A model generated the notes under the pieces. It ran no database searches. It worked only from the letters and a program-made list of their open reading frames with translations, and was not told the origin of the DNA. The position numbers were made by a program, and so were the translations under genes. A DNA stretch of 5,951 nt from an uncultured Pseudomonadota bacterium (GTDB lineage Bacteria > Bdellovibrionota_B > Oligoflexia > Oligoflexales > CAILAO01). The stretch spans positions 1 to 5,951 of the forward strand of contig CAILAO010000230.1 of assembly GCA_903832105.1 (NCBI GenBank), given 5' to 3'. Within the stretch, counting starts at the first letter, position 1; each line of letters starts with the position of its first letter. This document shows, one piece after another, positions 1-5,951 of this stretch.

Positions 1-548
1 TGACTGTAAGTCAGTTTCTTTAAATCCGTACCCTTGCCCGTTTCCGGCACTTCCACCTTTTCTCGTTTCCTGATTTCCCAGGAGTACGCATGGAGGTATT
101 GCTCCAGCGCATACCCGTAAAACAAGTTTAGTACGAGCCGCTCTTTTGGGGATGTAGGCCACTTTTCTGTTTTAAGCTTCGCTACTGCCCCTTCGTACCC
201 GTGGAGCGAAATCGATAACAAAACTTCGTGGATGAAGGCTTTTGTCCAAAGCTCTTGGTCACCCGATTTCTTTGCACCATCTTTAATTTTGACGACTTCT
301 TTGACAGCTTCATCATATTTTTGTTCGCTTATAAGCCGATTGACGCCCTTCCATCGAGGATCTTTATCTTCAAGCGCGGAAGAAGCCTCTGACCCAGCAT
401 GGGAGGGAGGGGATTTTGAAAGTGCGGAATCCGACCAGAGAACGCCCGTACCCACACCGCTCAAAACAACCGTCAGCAAAGTAAAAAAACAAGCCGAAAA
501 CCGAGTCAAAAAGGCCACCCTCAAGATGTACAAGGTTTTTATTAGCAT
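1..548 (-). CDS. N-terminal fragment of a large alpha-2-macroglobulin-like protein, runs off the left edge
   Basis: Reading the minus strand from an ATG at 548 gives 182 complete codons with no stop to the window edge, so the gene is 5'-complete and 3'-truncated. A stop lies in frame 20 bases upstream, and a strong GGGGAGGG ribosome site (556-563) sits 7 bases before the ATG. The protein starts with a short basic N-terminus and a hydrophobic stretch at about residues 17-38, which could be a signal peptide or a membrane anchor. A polar Ser-rich linker (39-60) follows, then a helical region with short motifs RWKGVNRLISEQKYDEA (65-81), LHGYEGAV (115-122), KWPTSPKERL (129-138) and YLHAYSWEIRKRE (151-163). 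From memory, this helical pattern, especially the Y-x-x-x-Y-x-W-E-I-x-x-R-E block followed by D-L-K, is typical of the N-terminus of very large bacterial alpha-2-macroglobulins of myxobacteria and Bdellovibrionota. Those proteins trap attacking proteases in or outside the periplasm. The diagnostic macroglobulin domains and any thioester motif lie outside the window, so the family call is provisional. Confidence 0.6.
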   Translation of the reverse strand, partial: MLIKTLYILRVAFLTRFSACFFTLLTVVLSGVGTGVLWSDSALSKSPPSHAGSEASSALEDKDPRWKGVNRLISEQKYDEAVKEVVKIKDGAKKSGDQELWTKAFIHEVLLSISLHGYEGAVAKLKTEKWPTSPKERLVLNLFYGYALEQYLHAYSWEIRKREKVEVPETGKGTDLKKLTYS

Positions 549-663
549 CAAAGATCCCTCCCCAAATCAGGTCATAGCCAGTTTAAATTATTAGATTTTT
601 CGCACGTTCTTCCGCGTTGTTCGAAATCCATTGTTTTATAAAATCACAATTATCTAAAAAAAG

Positions 664-677
664 TTCAATAAATTGAA
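664..677. repeat. 14-bp inverted repeat, possible operator
   Basis: TTCAAT and ATTGAA form perfect 6-base arms around a 2-base AA centre. The site lies 100 bases before the peptidase start and 116 bases before the macroglobulin-like start, where a regulator could act on both genes. Short AT-only palindromes occur often by chance in AT-rich DNA, so the regulatory reading is a guess from position alone. Confidence 0.25.
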
Positions 678-762
678 AAATAAATCTACTACAAATCAAA
701 AAAATATGCGAAACTGCGACTTAGATTAGGGTTCATTATTTTCAAGATACAAACCACCTAAA

Positions 763-769
763 GGGAGGA
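763..769 (+). promoter_or_regulatory. Ribosome binding site that decides the peptidase start
   Basis: GGGAGGA closely matches the anti-Shine-Dalgarno sequence. Two ATGs follow. The first, at 773, is only 3 bases away and opens a frame that stops after three codons (TAG at 782-784). The second, at 777, is 7 bases away and opens the long peptidase frame with a good signal peptide. Spacing and coding content both choose 777. Confidence 0.75.
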
Positions 770-776
770 AGCATGT

Positions 777-3356
777 ATGCGTAGGGGTTTCAGTACTTTT
801 TTATCAACTTTTTCCGTGTTGTGCACAATGACCTTTAGCTCCTATGCTGCTGGAGACGATGCCGACAGGCCAGGCAGCGTTATCGAGGCCGCAGGGTACA
901 CACTCGACACGGTCTACCATACAGACGAGCGCGAAACACCTAAACTCCAATTTGTTCTTGATGCAGGACCCGCCAAAACAAGCAATCCCACAGAGGAAGC
1001 TTGGACTTTTTTGAGGACGTTCGCGAATACATATAGTCTGCCGTCCGATCTTTCGAATCTGCGATTAGAAAGTACAAAAGAAAGTATTTTGGGAACTCAT
1101 TTCTATTTTCAACAATACATCGACAGCGTCCCAGTGGATCAAGGTGAAATCATTGTGTCCGTGAGACATGATGACGGGACTGTTTATCGCGTCTTTAACA
1201 ACACCTATCCTGAGACAAAAAGGGCTCTCAAGATTTCAAAAGTAGGCATCTCATCGACAAGAGCTTATGACATCGCATGGGCTGACCTTAAGGTCCGAGG
1301 CGACCTTAGCGCTAAGCCACAGGTGAAGAGGGTCTATATTCCTGAGGGATCAAATTTCCGTCTTGTATACATGACTTATCTTGAAGTGCAGGCACCCATG
1401 GGTGCTTGGGAGCATGTTATCGATGTCGAATCTGGAAAAATCATCAGCATGAGAAATACCGCCATTGAAGAACAAAAGATGGATTTAAAAGCGGTCAGAC
1501 ATAAGATGATTGACCAATATAAAGGTCCCGTTCTTAAGCGTGAAGAGGCATTCGCATCCTTCAATCAAAAATCAGAAGAAAAAACCTCGTTTTTCTCGAC
1601 TCAAGATGCTTGGAAAGCGGCAGGTTCCGGCTATGTCTTCGATCCAGATCCGAGAACGACATTAAAAGATGCGACCCTGCAAGACGACTCACCAGCCGCT
1701 CGATTTGAGGCAGCTTACTTTACAAAGCAGCTTTTTGACATTTCATACGACGGAAAAGTTTACGCGCTGAATGGTCCTTGGGCTAAAATAATCGATTTTG
1801 AATCCCCAGCCACAGCCCCCAGCACAACAACAGATGGCCGCTGGACAGCAAAACGTGGAAATAACGCATTTAATGACGTGATGACTTATTTCCATATTGA
1901 TCAAAACCAGCGATACATGCAATCACTTGGCTATACGGGATCTCGCGGCATTCAATTTGGATCCATCGAAGTTGATTCCGACGGGCTTAATGGTGATGAC
2001 AACTCTCATTTCATCCCAAGCTCCAACCGGCTCGCCTTCGGACATGGTTGCGTCGATGATAACGAAGACGCGGATGTCATTCTGCATGAGTACGGTCATG
2101 CCATTCAATTCAGCATCAACAGAAACTGGAGTGGTGGCGACACGGGCGCGATGGGTGAAGGATTTGGCGATTATTGGGCAGCCACCTACAGTCTAACAGC
2201 CCCAAATGGTGCTGAGTATGATATTCAGGGTGTCTTTAATTGGGACGCACGCGGCGAAGGGAATAAATGCTGGCCCGGTCGCAACCTCAATGCATTTGCA
2301 GCTAAGTACGACCCAACTAGGACCTATGCAGCCCACGTATCAATTGAAGGGGGCTTTGTCTCTGATGAATTATGGTCAACCCCACTTTATCAGTCTAGGC
2401 TTAGGTTAAAAGAATTAGGACATACTCGTGAAGAAATTGACCGCTTGATCCTCGAATCTCACTTTGGATTAGGCTCTGGACTTAAGATTCGCGAGATGGC
2501 CAAGGTGATTGTCGATACATCCGAAAGGCTCTATCCGGGAACACAAGTTAAATCGGTCTTCTTAGGAAACTTTGTGTCCCACAATATGCTGGAAGTCCCA
2601 CAAGCAGCTCTTGGTGCCAAAGCGCCGCGTCTCATCAACGCTGGAACCAATAACGTGGCTGATCCTGGCGAAACAGTAGGGCTCTATGTACCCATCATGA
2701 ATAGCGGGGCTCTTGAAGCAAAAGGCATTCAAGCGAAACTTACGACGACAACTCCACTCGTCAGTATCGGTAACGGTGTCACGACCTACCCTGATATCGC
2801 CACCGGCGCCGCCACCGAAAACGCCTCCCCATTCAGCATCGCTGTTGCGCCATCGTTTAAGTGCGGTGATGTTATGAAACTTACACTAGATCTATCGTTT
2901 GACGGTGGCCCAATCACACAGAAGAAATTCGATATCGATCTAGGAACCGGAGTTGCAGTAAAAGTTGAAAAGGGAACGGAACCCAATTTAGCGATTCCTG
3001 ACAATTCTGCGGCCGGAATCACTTCCAACGTCACTATTGAAGGCGCTACGGGGAACGTTACAACGAACTTCCAGTTAACCATCGACATCGCGCATCCATA
3101 CATCGGCGATCTTAAAGTGACCCTTGAATCACCTCGAGGAACAAAAGTGCAGCTTCATAGCAAGACTGGCGGAAACACTGACAACATCGTCGGCACTTAT
3201 CCCACGACGCTGACACCAGCCGAATCGTTATCAAAGCTTGTCGGAGAACCGCTGAATGGACAATGGAAACTCATCGTCTCTGATAATGCAAATGGCGATA
3301 AAGGCACTCTGAAAAAGTGGATTATCCAAGATGTTGCAAAATTCGAGTGCAATTAA
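777..3356 (+). CDS. Secreted thermolysin/fungalysin-like zinc metallopeptidase with propeptide and C-terminal P domain
   Basis: This 859-residue protein has the layout of an exported, self-inhibited endopeptidase. Residues 1-24/25 form a Sec signal peptide: Arg2-Arg3, a hydrophobic core, and a likely cut after SYA. Residues about 60-145 match the fungalysin/thermolysin propeptide (FTP) pattern, with HFYFQQYIDSVPVDQGEI at 108-125. A PepSY-like propeptide half follows (about 150-228). The catalytic core spans about 290-605. It contains HEYGH at 437-441 and GEGFGD at 460-465, which puts zinc ligands at His437, His441 and Glu461 and the general base at Glu438. The 20-residue step from His441 to Glu461 is the same as in thermolysin, supporting a gluzincin. 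His520, before EGGFVSDELW, may be the transition-state histidine. Residues about 606-730 look like a beta-sandwich linker, and 736-851 are a proprotein-convertase P domain (AIPDNSAAGI, IAHPYIGDLKVTL, LNGQWKLIVSD). Four cysteines remain in the mature protein (425, 498, 696, 858) and could form two disulfides. The subfamily (M36 or M4-like) is uncertain. Its 3' end overlaps the convergent transketolase gene by 35 bases. Confidence 0.93.
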   Translation: MRRGFSTFLSTFSVLCTMTFSSYAAGDDADRPGSVIEAAGYTLDTVYHTDERETPKLQFVLDAGPAKTSNPTEEAWTFLRTFANTYSLPSDLSNLRLESTKESILGTHFYFQQYIDSVPVDQGEIIVSVRHDDGTVYRVFNNTYPETKRALKISKVGISSTRAYDIAWADLKVRGDLSAKPQVKRVYIPEGSNFRLVYMTYLEVQAPMGAWEHVIDVESGKIISMRNTAIEEQKMDLKAVRHKMIDQYKGPVLKREEAFASFNQKSEEKTSFFSTQDAWKAAGSGYVFDPDPRTTLKDATLQDDSPAARFEAAYFTKQLFDISYDGKVYALNGPWAKIIDFESPATAPSTTTDGRWTAKRGNNAFNDVMTYFHIDQNQRYMQSLGYTGSRGIQFGSIEVDSDGLNGDDNSHFIPSSNRLAFGHGCVDDNEDADVILHEYGHAIQFSINRNWSGGDTGAMGEGFGDYWAATYSLTAPNGAEYDIQGVFNWDARGEGNKCWPGRNLNAFAAKYDPTRTYAAHVSIEGGFVSDELWSTPLYQSRLRLKELGHTREEIDRLILESHFGLGSGLKIREMAKVIVDTSERLYPGTQVKSVFLGNFVSHNMLEVPQAALGAKAPRLINAGTNNVADPGETVGLYVPIMNSGALEAKGIQAKLTTTTPLVSIGNGVTTYPDIATGAATENASPFSIAVAPSFKCGDVMKLTLDLSFDGGPITQKKFDIDLGTGVAVKVEKGTEPNLAIPDNSAAGITSNVTIEGATGNVTTNFQLTIDIAHPYIGDLKVTLESPRGTKVQLHSKTGGNTDNIVGTYPTTLTPAESLSKLVGEPLNGQWKLIVSDNANGDKGTLKKWIIQDVAKFECN

Positions 3357-5424
3357 AACCGAATTTTTCAAGGAGCTTCTTCATAGGTGCAGAAGCTCCA
3401 AATGATCTCATTCCTAAAATAACGCCTTTCGGACCAGCATAGCGCTCCCATCCGAGAGGCGATGCCATTTCTACGGCAATCCTTTTAGTGATCGATTCGG
3501 GAATGACGGTTTCTTTGTATTTTTTATCTTGTCTTTCGAAGAGTTCCCAACTGGGCATACTGACCACTCTGCTCGGGACGCCTTTTTTCTTGAGTTCATG
3601 AAACGCCTGCACACAAAGGCCTACTTCGCTCCCACTCGCGAGAAATAACACCTGCGGAGTTTCGCCATCGCTATCCGCTAGAATATAGGCTCCTTTTTTG
3701 ACGCCGTTGGCGGACTTATAAATCGTTCGATCGAATACCGGAAGATTCTGGCGGCTGAGAATTAACGCAACCGGTTCACGCTTAAGCCCCATAATGATCC
3801 GCCAACATTCGATAACTTCATTGGCATCCGCAGGACGCATGACCAAAAGCCCTGGCATGGCGCGAAGAGCTGCAAGATGTTCAATAGGCTGGTGCGTCGG
3901 ACCGTCTTCACCTACAGCGATCGAATCATGAGTAAAAATATGAATGACCGGCATTTCCATTAGAGCGCTGAGCCTGATTGAAGGTCTTGCATAATCGCTA
4001 AAGATTAAAAACCCCGATCCATAGGCCCTTACTTTTGACAATGCCAGACCGTTTATAACAGCCGCCATCGCATGTTCGCGAACGCCAAAATGAATATTCC
4101 TCCCCTCAGGATGGCTGGCAGAAAAGACTCCCGCACCTTCGAATTTCAAAAACGTTTTTGTGGAGGGCGCAAGATCAGCCGAACCACCGATAAGCCACGG
4201 CACTTTTTCCGCAATGGCGTTTAAGACTTTCCCCGAGGCCTCTCTTGTGGCTACACCCTTTTCATCTGGTGCAAAACTTTTTAGTCCCTCATTCCAGTCT
4301 TGCGGAAGTTCTCTAGCCTCCAAAAGCCTGATCTCGTTTGCAAGCTCTGGAAACTGCTTTTTGTATAGATTAAACGCCTCCTGCCAACTTTTCAAAAGTT
4401 TGCGCCCACGGTCGCCTATACCTTTCGTAAAGTGTTCGTACACACCTTCTGGCACAAAAAATGGCGGTTCTTCGGGCCAACCATAATTTTTCTTGGTTTC
4501 TTTAACTTCAGTTTCCCCGAGAGGTTCACCATGAGCAGAAGCTGAGTCTTGCTTTTTAGGTGCGCCAAATGCGATATGACTATTGACAATGATGAGGGTT
4601 GGACCGCTATGTCCCTTACTTCCCCCTCGCACAGTTCGGCCAATTTCGACTAAATCATTGACGTCCGGAAGTGTTACGACTTCCCAACCGTAAGCCTTAA
4701 AGCGAGCTGCGACATCCTCCGAAAAGGCAATATCCGTTGAACCCTCGATCGTAATCATATTGCGATCGTAGATCCAGCAGAGGTTTGAAAGCTTATGATG
4801 CGCTGCGAGCGATGCTGCCTCAGATGAAAGCCCCTCCATCATGCATCCGTCACCGCACAATGCGTAAACATTGTAATCAAAAAGAGTGAATCCGGGCTTG
4901 TTATAACGCGCCCCCAACCATCTTGAAGCCACCGCCATCCCGACGCTAGTCGCCAGCCCTTGTCCTAGCGGTCCCGTTGTCATCTCAATTCCTGCTGCGT
5001 GCCCATATTCCGGATGGCCTGCGGCGCGACTTCCTAGCTGCCTGAATGTTCGGATATCATCTAAAGACATCGCTGGCTCATCTACAGCCAGCCCCTCTTT
5101 GTCGACACCTTTTACACGGCAAAGATGCAAAATCGAGTACAGGAGCATCGAAGCATGTCCGACCGACAAGACAAAACGATCCCTATTTGGCCACAGGGGT
5201 TCTTCCGGGTCATAACGAAGAACGTTCTGCCATAAATGGTAGACCACTGGCGCAAGACCCATGGCTGTTCCTGGGTGTCCCGAATTCGCTGCCTGGACAG
5301 CGTCGACCGATAAGGTTCTAATCGTGTTGATGGCCCGAAGCTCGACTGGCTGCTCTTTATAGTCGGGATAAGGCAGCTTTGAGTACGGGAATGTCGCCGC
5401 TTTTTCGGATAGCGTGGAAATCAT
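3322..5424 (-). CDS. tkt: Transketolase, thiamine-diphosphate dependent
   Basis: Transketolase moves two-carbon ketol units between sugar phosphates in the cytoplasm, linking the non-oxidative pentose phosphate pathway to glycolysis. The protein is about 700 residues, the usual length, with all three domains. Numbered from Met at 5424, it shows: the SGHPG loop with His50; GHAS with His90; AGHPE with His137 followed by GIEMTTGPLGQG; the diphosphate motif GDG (191-193) with Asn222; His298 before GEPLG; the proton-relay Glu450 in GVREHAM; HDSIAVGEDGPTHQP with His499, Asp507 and His511; and SRQNLP with Arg558 for substrate phosphate. All expected catalytic and cofactor residues are present, so it should be active. 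Two in-frame ATGs compete: 5430 is only 2 bases from the AGGAG site and 5424 is 8 bases from it, so 5424 is preferred. The RPA/RPS-type pyrimidine domain resembles plant and cyanobacterial enzymes more than E. coli TktA. The last ten residues, after EKFGF, look unlike the usual tail and lie wholly in the overlap with the peptidase gene. No pathway partner is adjacent, so it is probably transcribed alone. Confidence 0.96.
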   Translation of the reverse strand: MISTLSEKAATFPYSKLPYPDYKEQPVELRAINTIRTLSVDAVQAANSGHPGTAMGLAPVVYHLWQNVLRYDPEEPLWPNRDRFVLSVGHASMLLYSILHLCRVKGVDKEGLAVDEPAMSLDDIRTFRQLGSRAAGHPEYGHAAGIEMTTGPLGQGLATSVGMAVASRWLGARYNKPGFTLFDYNVYALCGDGCMMEGLSSEAASLAAHHKLSNLCWIYDRNMITIEGSTDIAFSEDVAARFKAYGWEVVTLPDVNDLVEIGRTVRGGSKGHSGPTLIIVNSHIAFGAPKKQDSASAHGEPLGETEVKETKKNYGWPEEPPFFVPEGVYEHFTKGIGDRGRKLLKSWQEAFNLYKKQFPELANEIRLLEARELPQDWNEGLKSFAPDEKGVATREASGKVLNAIAEKVPWLIGGSADLAPSTKTFLKFEGAGVFSASHPEGRNIHFGVREHAMAAVINGLALSKVRAYGSGFLIFSDYARPSIRLSALMEMPVIHIFTHDSIAVGEDGPTHQPIEHLAALRAMPGLLVMRPADANEVIECWRIIMGLKREPVALILSRQNLPVFDRTIYKSANGVKKGAYILADSDGETPQVLFLASGSEVGLCVQAFHELKKKGVPSRVVSMPSWELFERQDKKYKETVIPESITKRIAVEMASPLGWERYAGPKGVILGMRSFGASAPMKKLLEKFGFNCTRILQHLG
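3372..3399. repeat. Perfect 9-bp inverted repeat just past the peptidase stop, inside transketolase codons
   Basis: GGAGCTTCT (3372-3380) and AGAAGCTCC (3391-3399) pair perfectly around a 10-base loop. In peptidase mRNA the hairpin would begin 15 bases after the stop codon, a normal place for a terminator or a 3'-end stabiliser, but no T run follows on either strand, so it is not a classical intrinsic terminator. On the other strand it codes for part of ASAPMKKLLE near the transketolase C-terminus. Confidence 0.45.
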
Positions 5425-5432
5425 AACCATTT

Positions 5433-5437
5433 CTCCT
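5433..5437 (-). promoter_or_regulatory. Ribosome binding site of the transketolase gene
   Basis: On the minus strand AGGAG is followed by AA, an ATG (5430), one Val codon and a second ATG (5424). The gap of 2 bases to the first ATG is too short for efficient initiation, and the gap of 8 to the second is near ideal. This is the reason for choosing 5424 as the start. Confidence 0.65.
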
Positions 5438-5533
5438 ATTTATCATCAACAAATCAATAACGATTAGAGATTTTTCCATTCGTTTAAACCATGCCATAGT
5501 GCGTGGAAAAATTGAAATACAAAATGGATTTTA

Positions 5534-5552
5534 AAAAAAGACGCGCTTTTTT
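5534..5552. repeat. A/T-stem inverted repeat with GC-rich loop
   Basis: AAAAAAG (5534-5540) and CTTTTTT (5546-5552) are perfect 7-base arms around ACGCG. It resembles a weak bidirectional terminator, yet it lies between two divergent promoters where no transcript should end, about 100 bases upstream of the transketolase start. It could be a bent or protein-binding site, or chance. Confidence 0.25.
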
Positions 5553-5594
5553 CGGCTAAAGTTCGAAAAATTGGATAAAATATAGAGACGGCAA

Positions 5595-5670
5595 TGTCGG
5601 ACACCTTGATCCTATCACATCCTTTCAAATTGGATCTGTAAACTGAGGTAAAGACACCAGACCCTGGTCT
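5595..5670. repeat. Possible dispersed palindromic repeat remnant (two small palindromes sharing a GACACC core)
   Basis: The left end has TGTC-G-GACA (5595-5603), read on as GACACC (5600-5605). The right end has GACACC again (5653-5658), running into the 12-base inverted repeat AGACC-CT-GGTCT (5659-5670). Short GTGTC/GACAC palindromes of this kind are found in REP-type extragenic repeats of many Gram-negative genomes. With one copy visible, membership of a repeat family cannot be shown here. Confidence 0.25.
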
Positions 5671-5675
5671 TCTAT

Positions 5676-5703
5676 TTGCATAGTCATTTCATAAGGGTAT
5701 GTT
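5676..5703 (+). promoter_or_regulatory. Weak candidate promoter for the lipoprotein gene
   Basis: TTGCAT (5676-5681) and TATGTT (5698-5703) are 16 bases apart, with 3 of 6 and 4 of 6 matches to the sigma-70 consensus. A start near 5710 would give a leader of about 37 bases that still contains the ribosome site. The match is modest, and sigma specificity in this organism is unknown. Confidence 0.25.
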
Positions 5704-5746
5704 TGTGGAAAAAAAGTCCTATCTTTATAGGGGGAGGGCAGAAAAA

Positions 5747-5951
5747 ATGACAAAATCCTACGCACTGTCTTGTATGAGATTCGTTCACTTATTTTCTTTT
5801 CTCATTCTTTCTGCCTATTTAGCAGGATGCGCCAGTTCTTCTCAAAAAGCCGCGACTGGAACACCTCAAAAGCAAGGCAGTGTTGATACTGGAAAAACAG
5901 GAACTCAACAAGCAGTAACCACGATTGGCTGCCAGCCAGACACCTCTAGCA
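5747..5951 (+). CDS. N-terminal part of a lipoprotein of unknown function, runs off the right edge
   Basis: An ATG at 5747 follows a strong GGGGAGGG ribosome site (5731-5738) by 8 bases and opens a frame of 68 complete codons without a stop to the edge. The N-terminus is a lipoprotein signal peptide: Lys3 and Arg11, a hydrophobic core at about 12-26 (FVHLFSFLILSAYLA), and the lipobox LAGC with the acylated cysteine at residue 28. The mature protein would begin CASSSQ; Ala at +2 and no Asp suggests outer-membrane sorting under the Lol rule as known in enterobacteria. Residues 29-58 are a polar Ser/Thr/Gln/Lys/Gly linker with no predicted fold. IGCQPD (about 60-65) may mark the start of a folded domain with another cysteine. 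I do not recognise the family. Met10 is a possible but less likely start because it would shorten the signal peptide and lose the ribosome site. Confidence 0.85.
   Translation, partial: MTKSYALSCMRFVHLFSFLILSAYLAGCASSSQKAATGTPQKQGSVDTGKTGTQQAVTTIGCQPDTSS

Larger units (their letters stand above)
549..776. promoter_or_regulatory. Divergent AT-rich control region between the macroglobulin-like gene and the peptidase gene
   Basis: These 228 bases separate the starts of two divergently read genes, so both promoters should lie here. The centre (about 590-760) is very AT-rich with A and T runs. I could not find a convincing -35/-10 pair at standard spacing on either strand; TTGAAA at 673-678 and TATAAA at 637-642 are isolated partial matches. 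The strong ribosome sites of the two genes occupy the two ends. No small gene with a credible ribosome site is seen. Confidence 0.5.
5431..5746. other. 316-base divergent intergenic region between transketolase and the lipoprotein gene
   Basis: This stretch lies between the starts of two divergently read genes and should hold both promoters. It is AT-rich from about 5440 to 5590 and more mixed after that. It contains an A/T-stem inverted repeat (5534-5552), two short palindromes sharing GACACC (5595-5605 and 5653-5670), and a weak promoter match for the lipoprotein gene (5676-5703). No convincing coding region is present: an ATG at 5594 opens only 15 codons without a good ribosome site. I saw no clear promoter for the transketolase. 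Confidence 0.5.

Noticed and set aside
489..500. FSAC at residues 17-20 of the macroglobulin-like protein as a lipobox
   Set aside because: There is no hydrophobic core before it, since Arg10 and Arg16 interrupt the run and the hydrophobic stretch continues after the cysteine. A signal peptide or membrane anchor fits better.
232..594. A 120-codon plus-strand open frame at the left
   Set aside because: It has no ribosome site, and its composition looks like noise. The opposite strand holds a 5'-complete gene with a strong ribosome site, a hydrophobic N-terminus and family-like motifs, so this is an antisense shadow.
1392..1405. Perfect 14-bp palindrome GCACCCATGGGTGC
   Set aside because: It lies inside the peptidase propeptide codons (QAPMGAW). 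One such palindrome is expected by chance in a few kilobases, and nothing around it suggests a site.
1897..2409. Plus-strand open frames overlapping the peptidase core
   Set aside because: They are other-frame shadows of the zinc-site region of the peptidase, with no ribosome sites or recognisable protein features.
5594..5641. 15-codon open frame in the intergenic region
   Set aside because: There is no good ribosome site, it is very short, and it overlaps the palindromic elements. Nothing supports translation.
5703..5731. TTGTGG and TATAGG with 17-base spacing as the lipoprotein promoter
   Set aside because: Transcription would start at about 5738, after the strong ribosome site, leaving it out of the mRNA. 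The weaker match upstream at 5676-5703 is more sensible.

Overview
The window carries four protein genes in the order <- (partial), ->, <-, -> (partial): a gene running off the left edge, a secreted metallopeptidase, a transketolase, and a lipoprotein running off the right edge. No RNA gene, insertion sequence or CRISPR array was seen. Base composition looks moderate to slightly AT-rich by eye, and Shine-Dalgarno sites are strong. The layout of the left-edge protein (a large alpha-2-macroglobulin-like protein) and of the peptidase (propeptide, gluzincin core, P domain) recalls Bdellovibrionota or other delta-proteobacteria-like Gram-negatives. This placement is inference from recalled family patterns, not from a marker gene.

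Left part (1-776). The 5' end of a minus-strand gene (1-548) encodes a membrane-anchored or secreted protein whose N-terminal region resembles bacterial alpha-2-macroglobulins, which are protease traps. It is separated by a 228-base AT-rich divergent control region from a plus-strand gene (777-3356). That gene encodes a secreted thermolysin/fungalysin-like zinc peptidase with an inhibitory propeptide and a C-terminal proprotein-convertase P domain. A protease trap and a protease reading outward from one shared control region make a plausible but unproven functional pair.

Middle (3322-5430). A full transketolase gene runs convergently toward the peptidase, and the two reading frames overlap tail to tail by 35 bases. 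The last ten transketolase residues, which do not look like the usual family C-terminus, are exactly the residues encoded within the overlap. A perfect 9-bp inverted repeat sits just beyond the peptidase stop, inside transketolase codons. The transketolase stands alone here, with no other pentose-phosphate gene beside it.

Right part (5431-5951). A 316-base intergenic stretch holds several small inverted repeats, two of which share a GACACC core and may be remnants of a dispersed palindromic repeat. It ends in a possible promoter and a strong ribosome binding site for a lipoprotein (5747 to the edge) of unknown function. I found no clearly new multi-gene system. The items most worth following are the protease/protease-trap pair and the altered transketolase tail.
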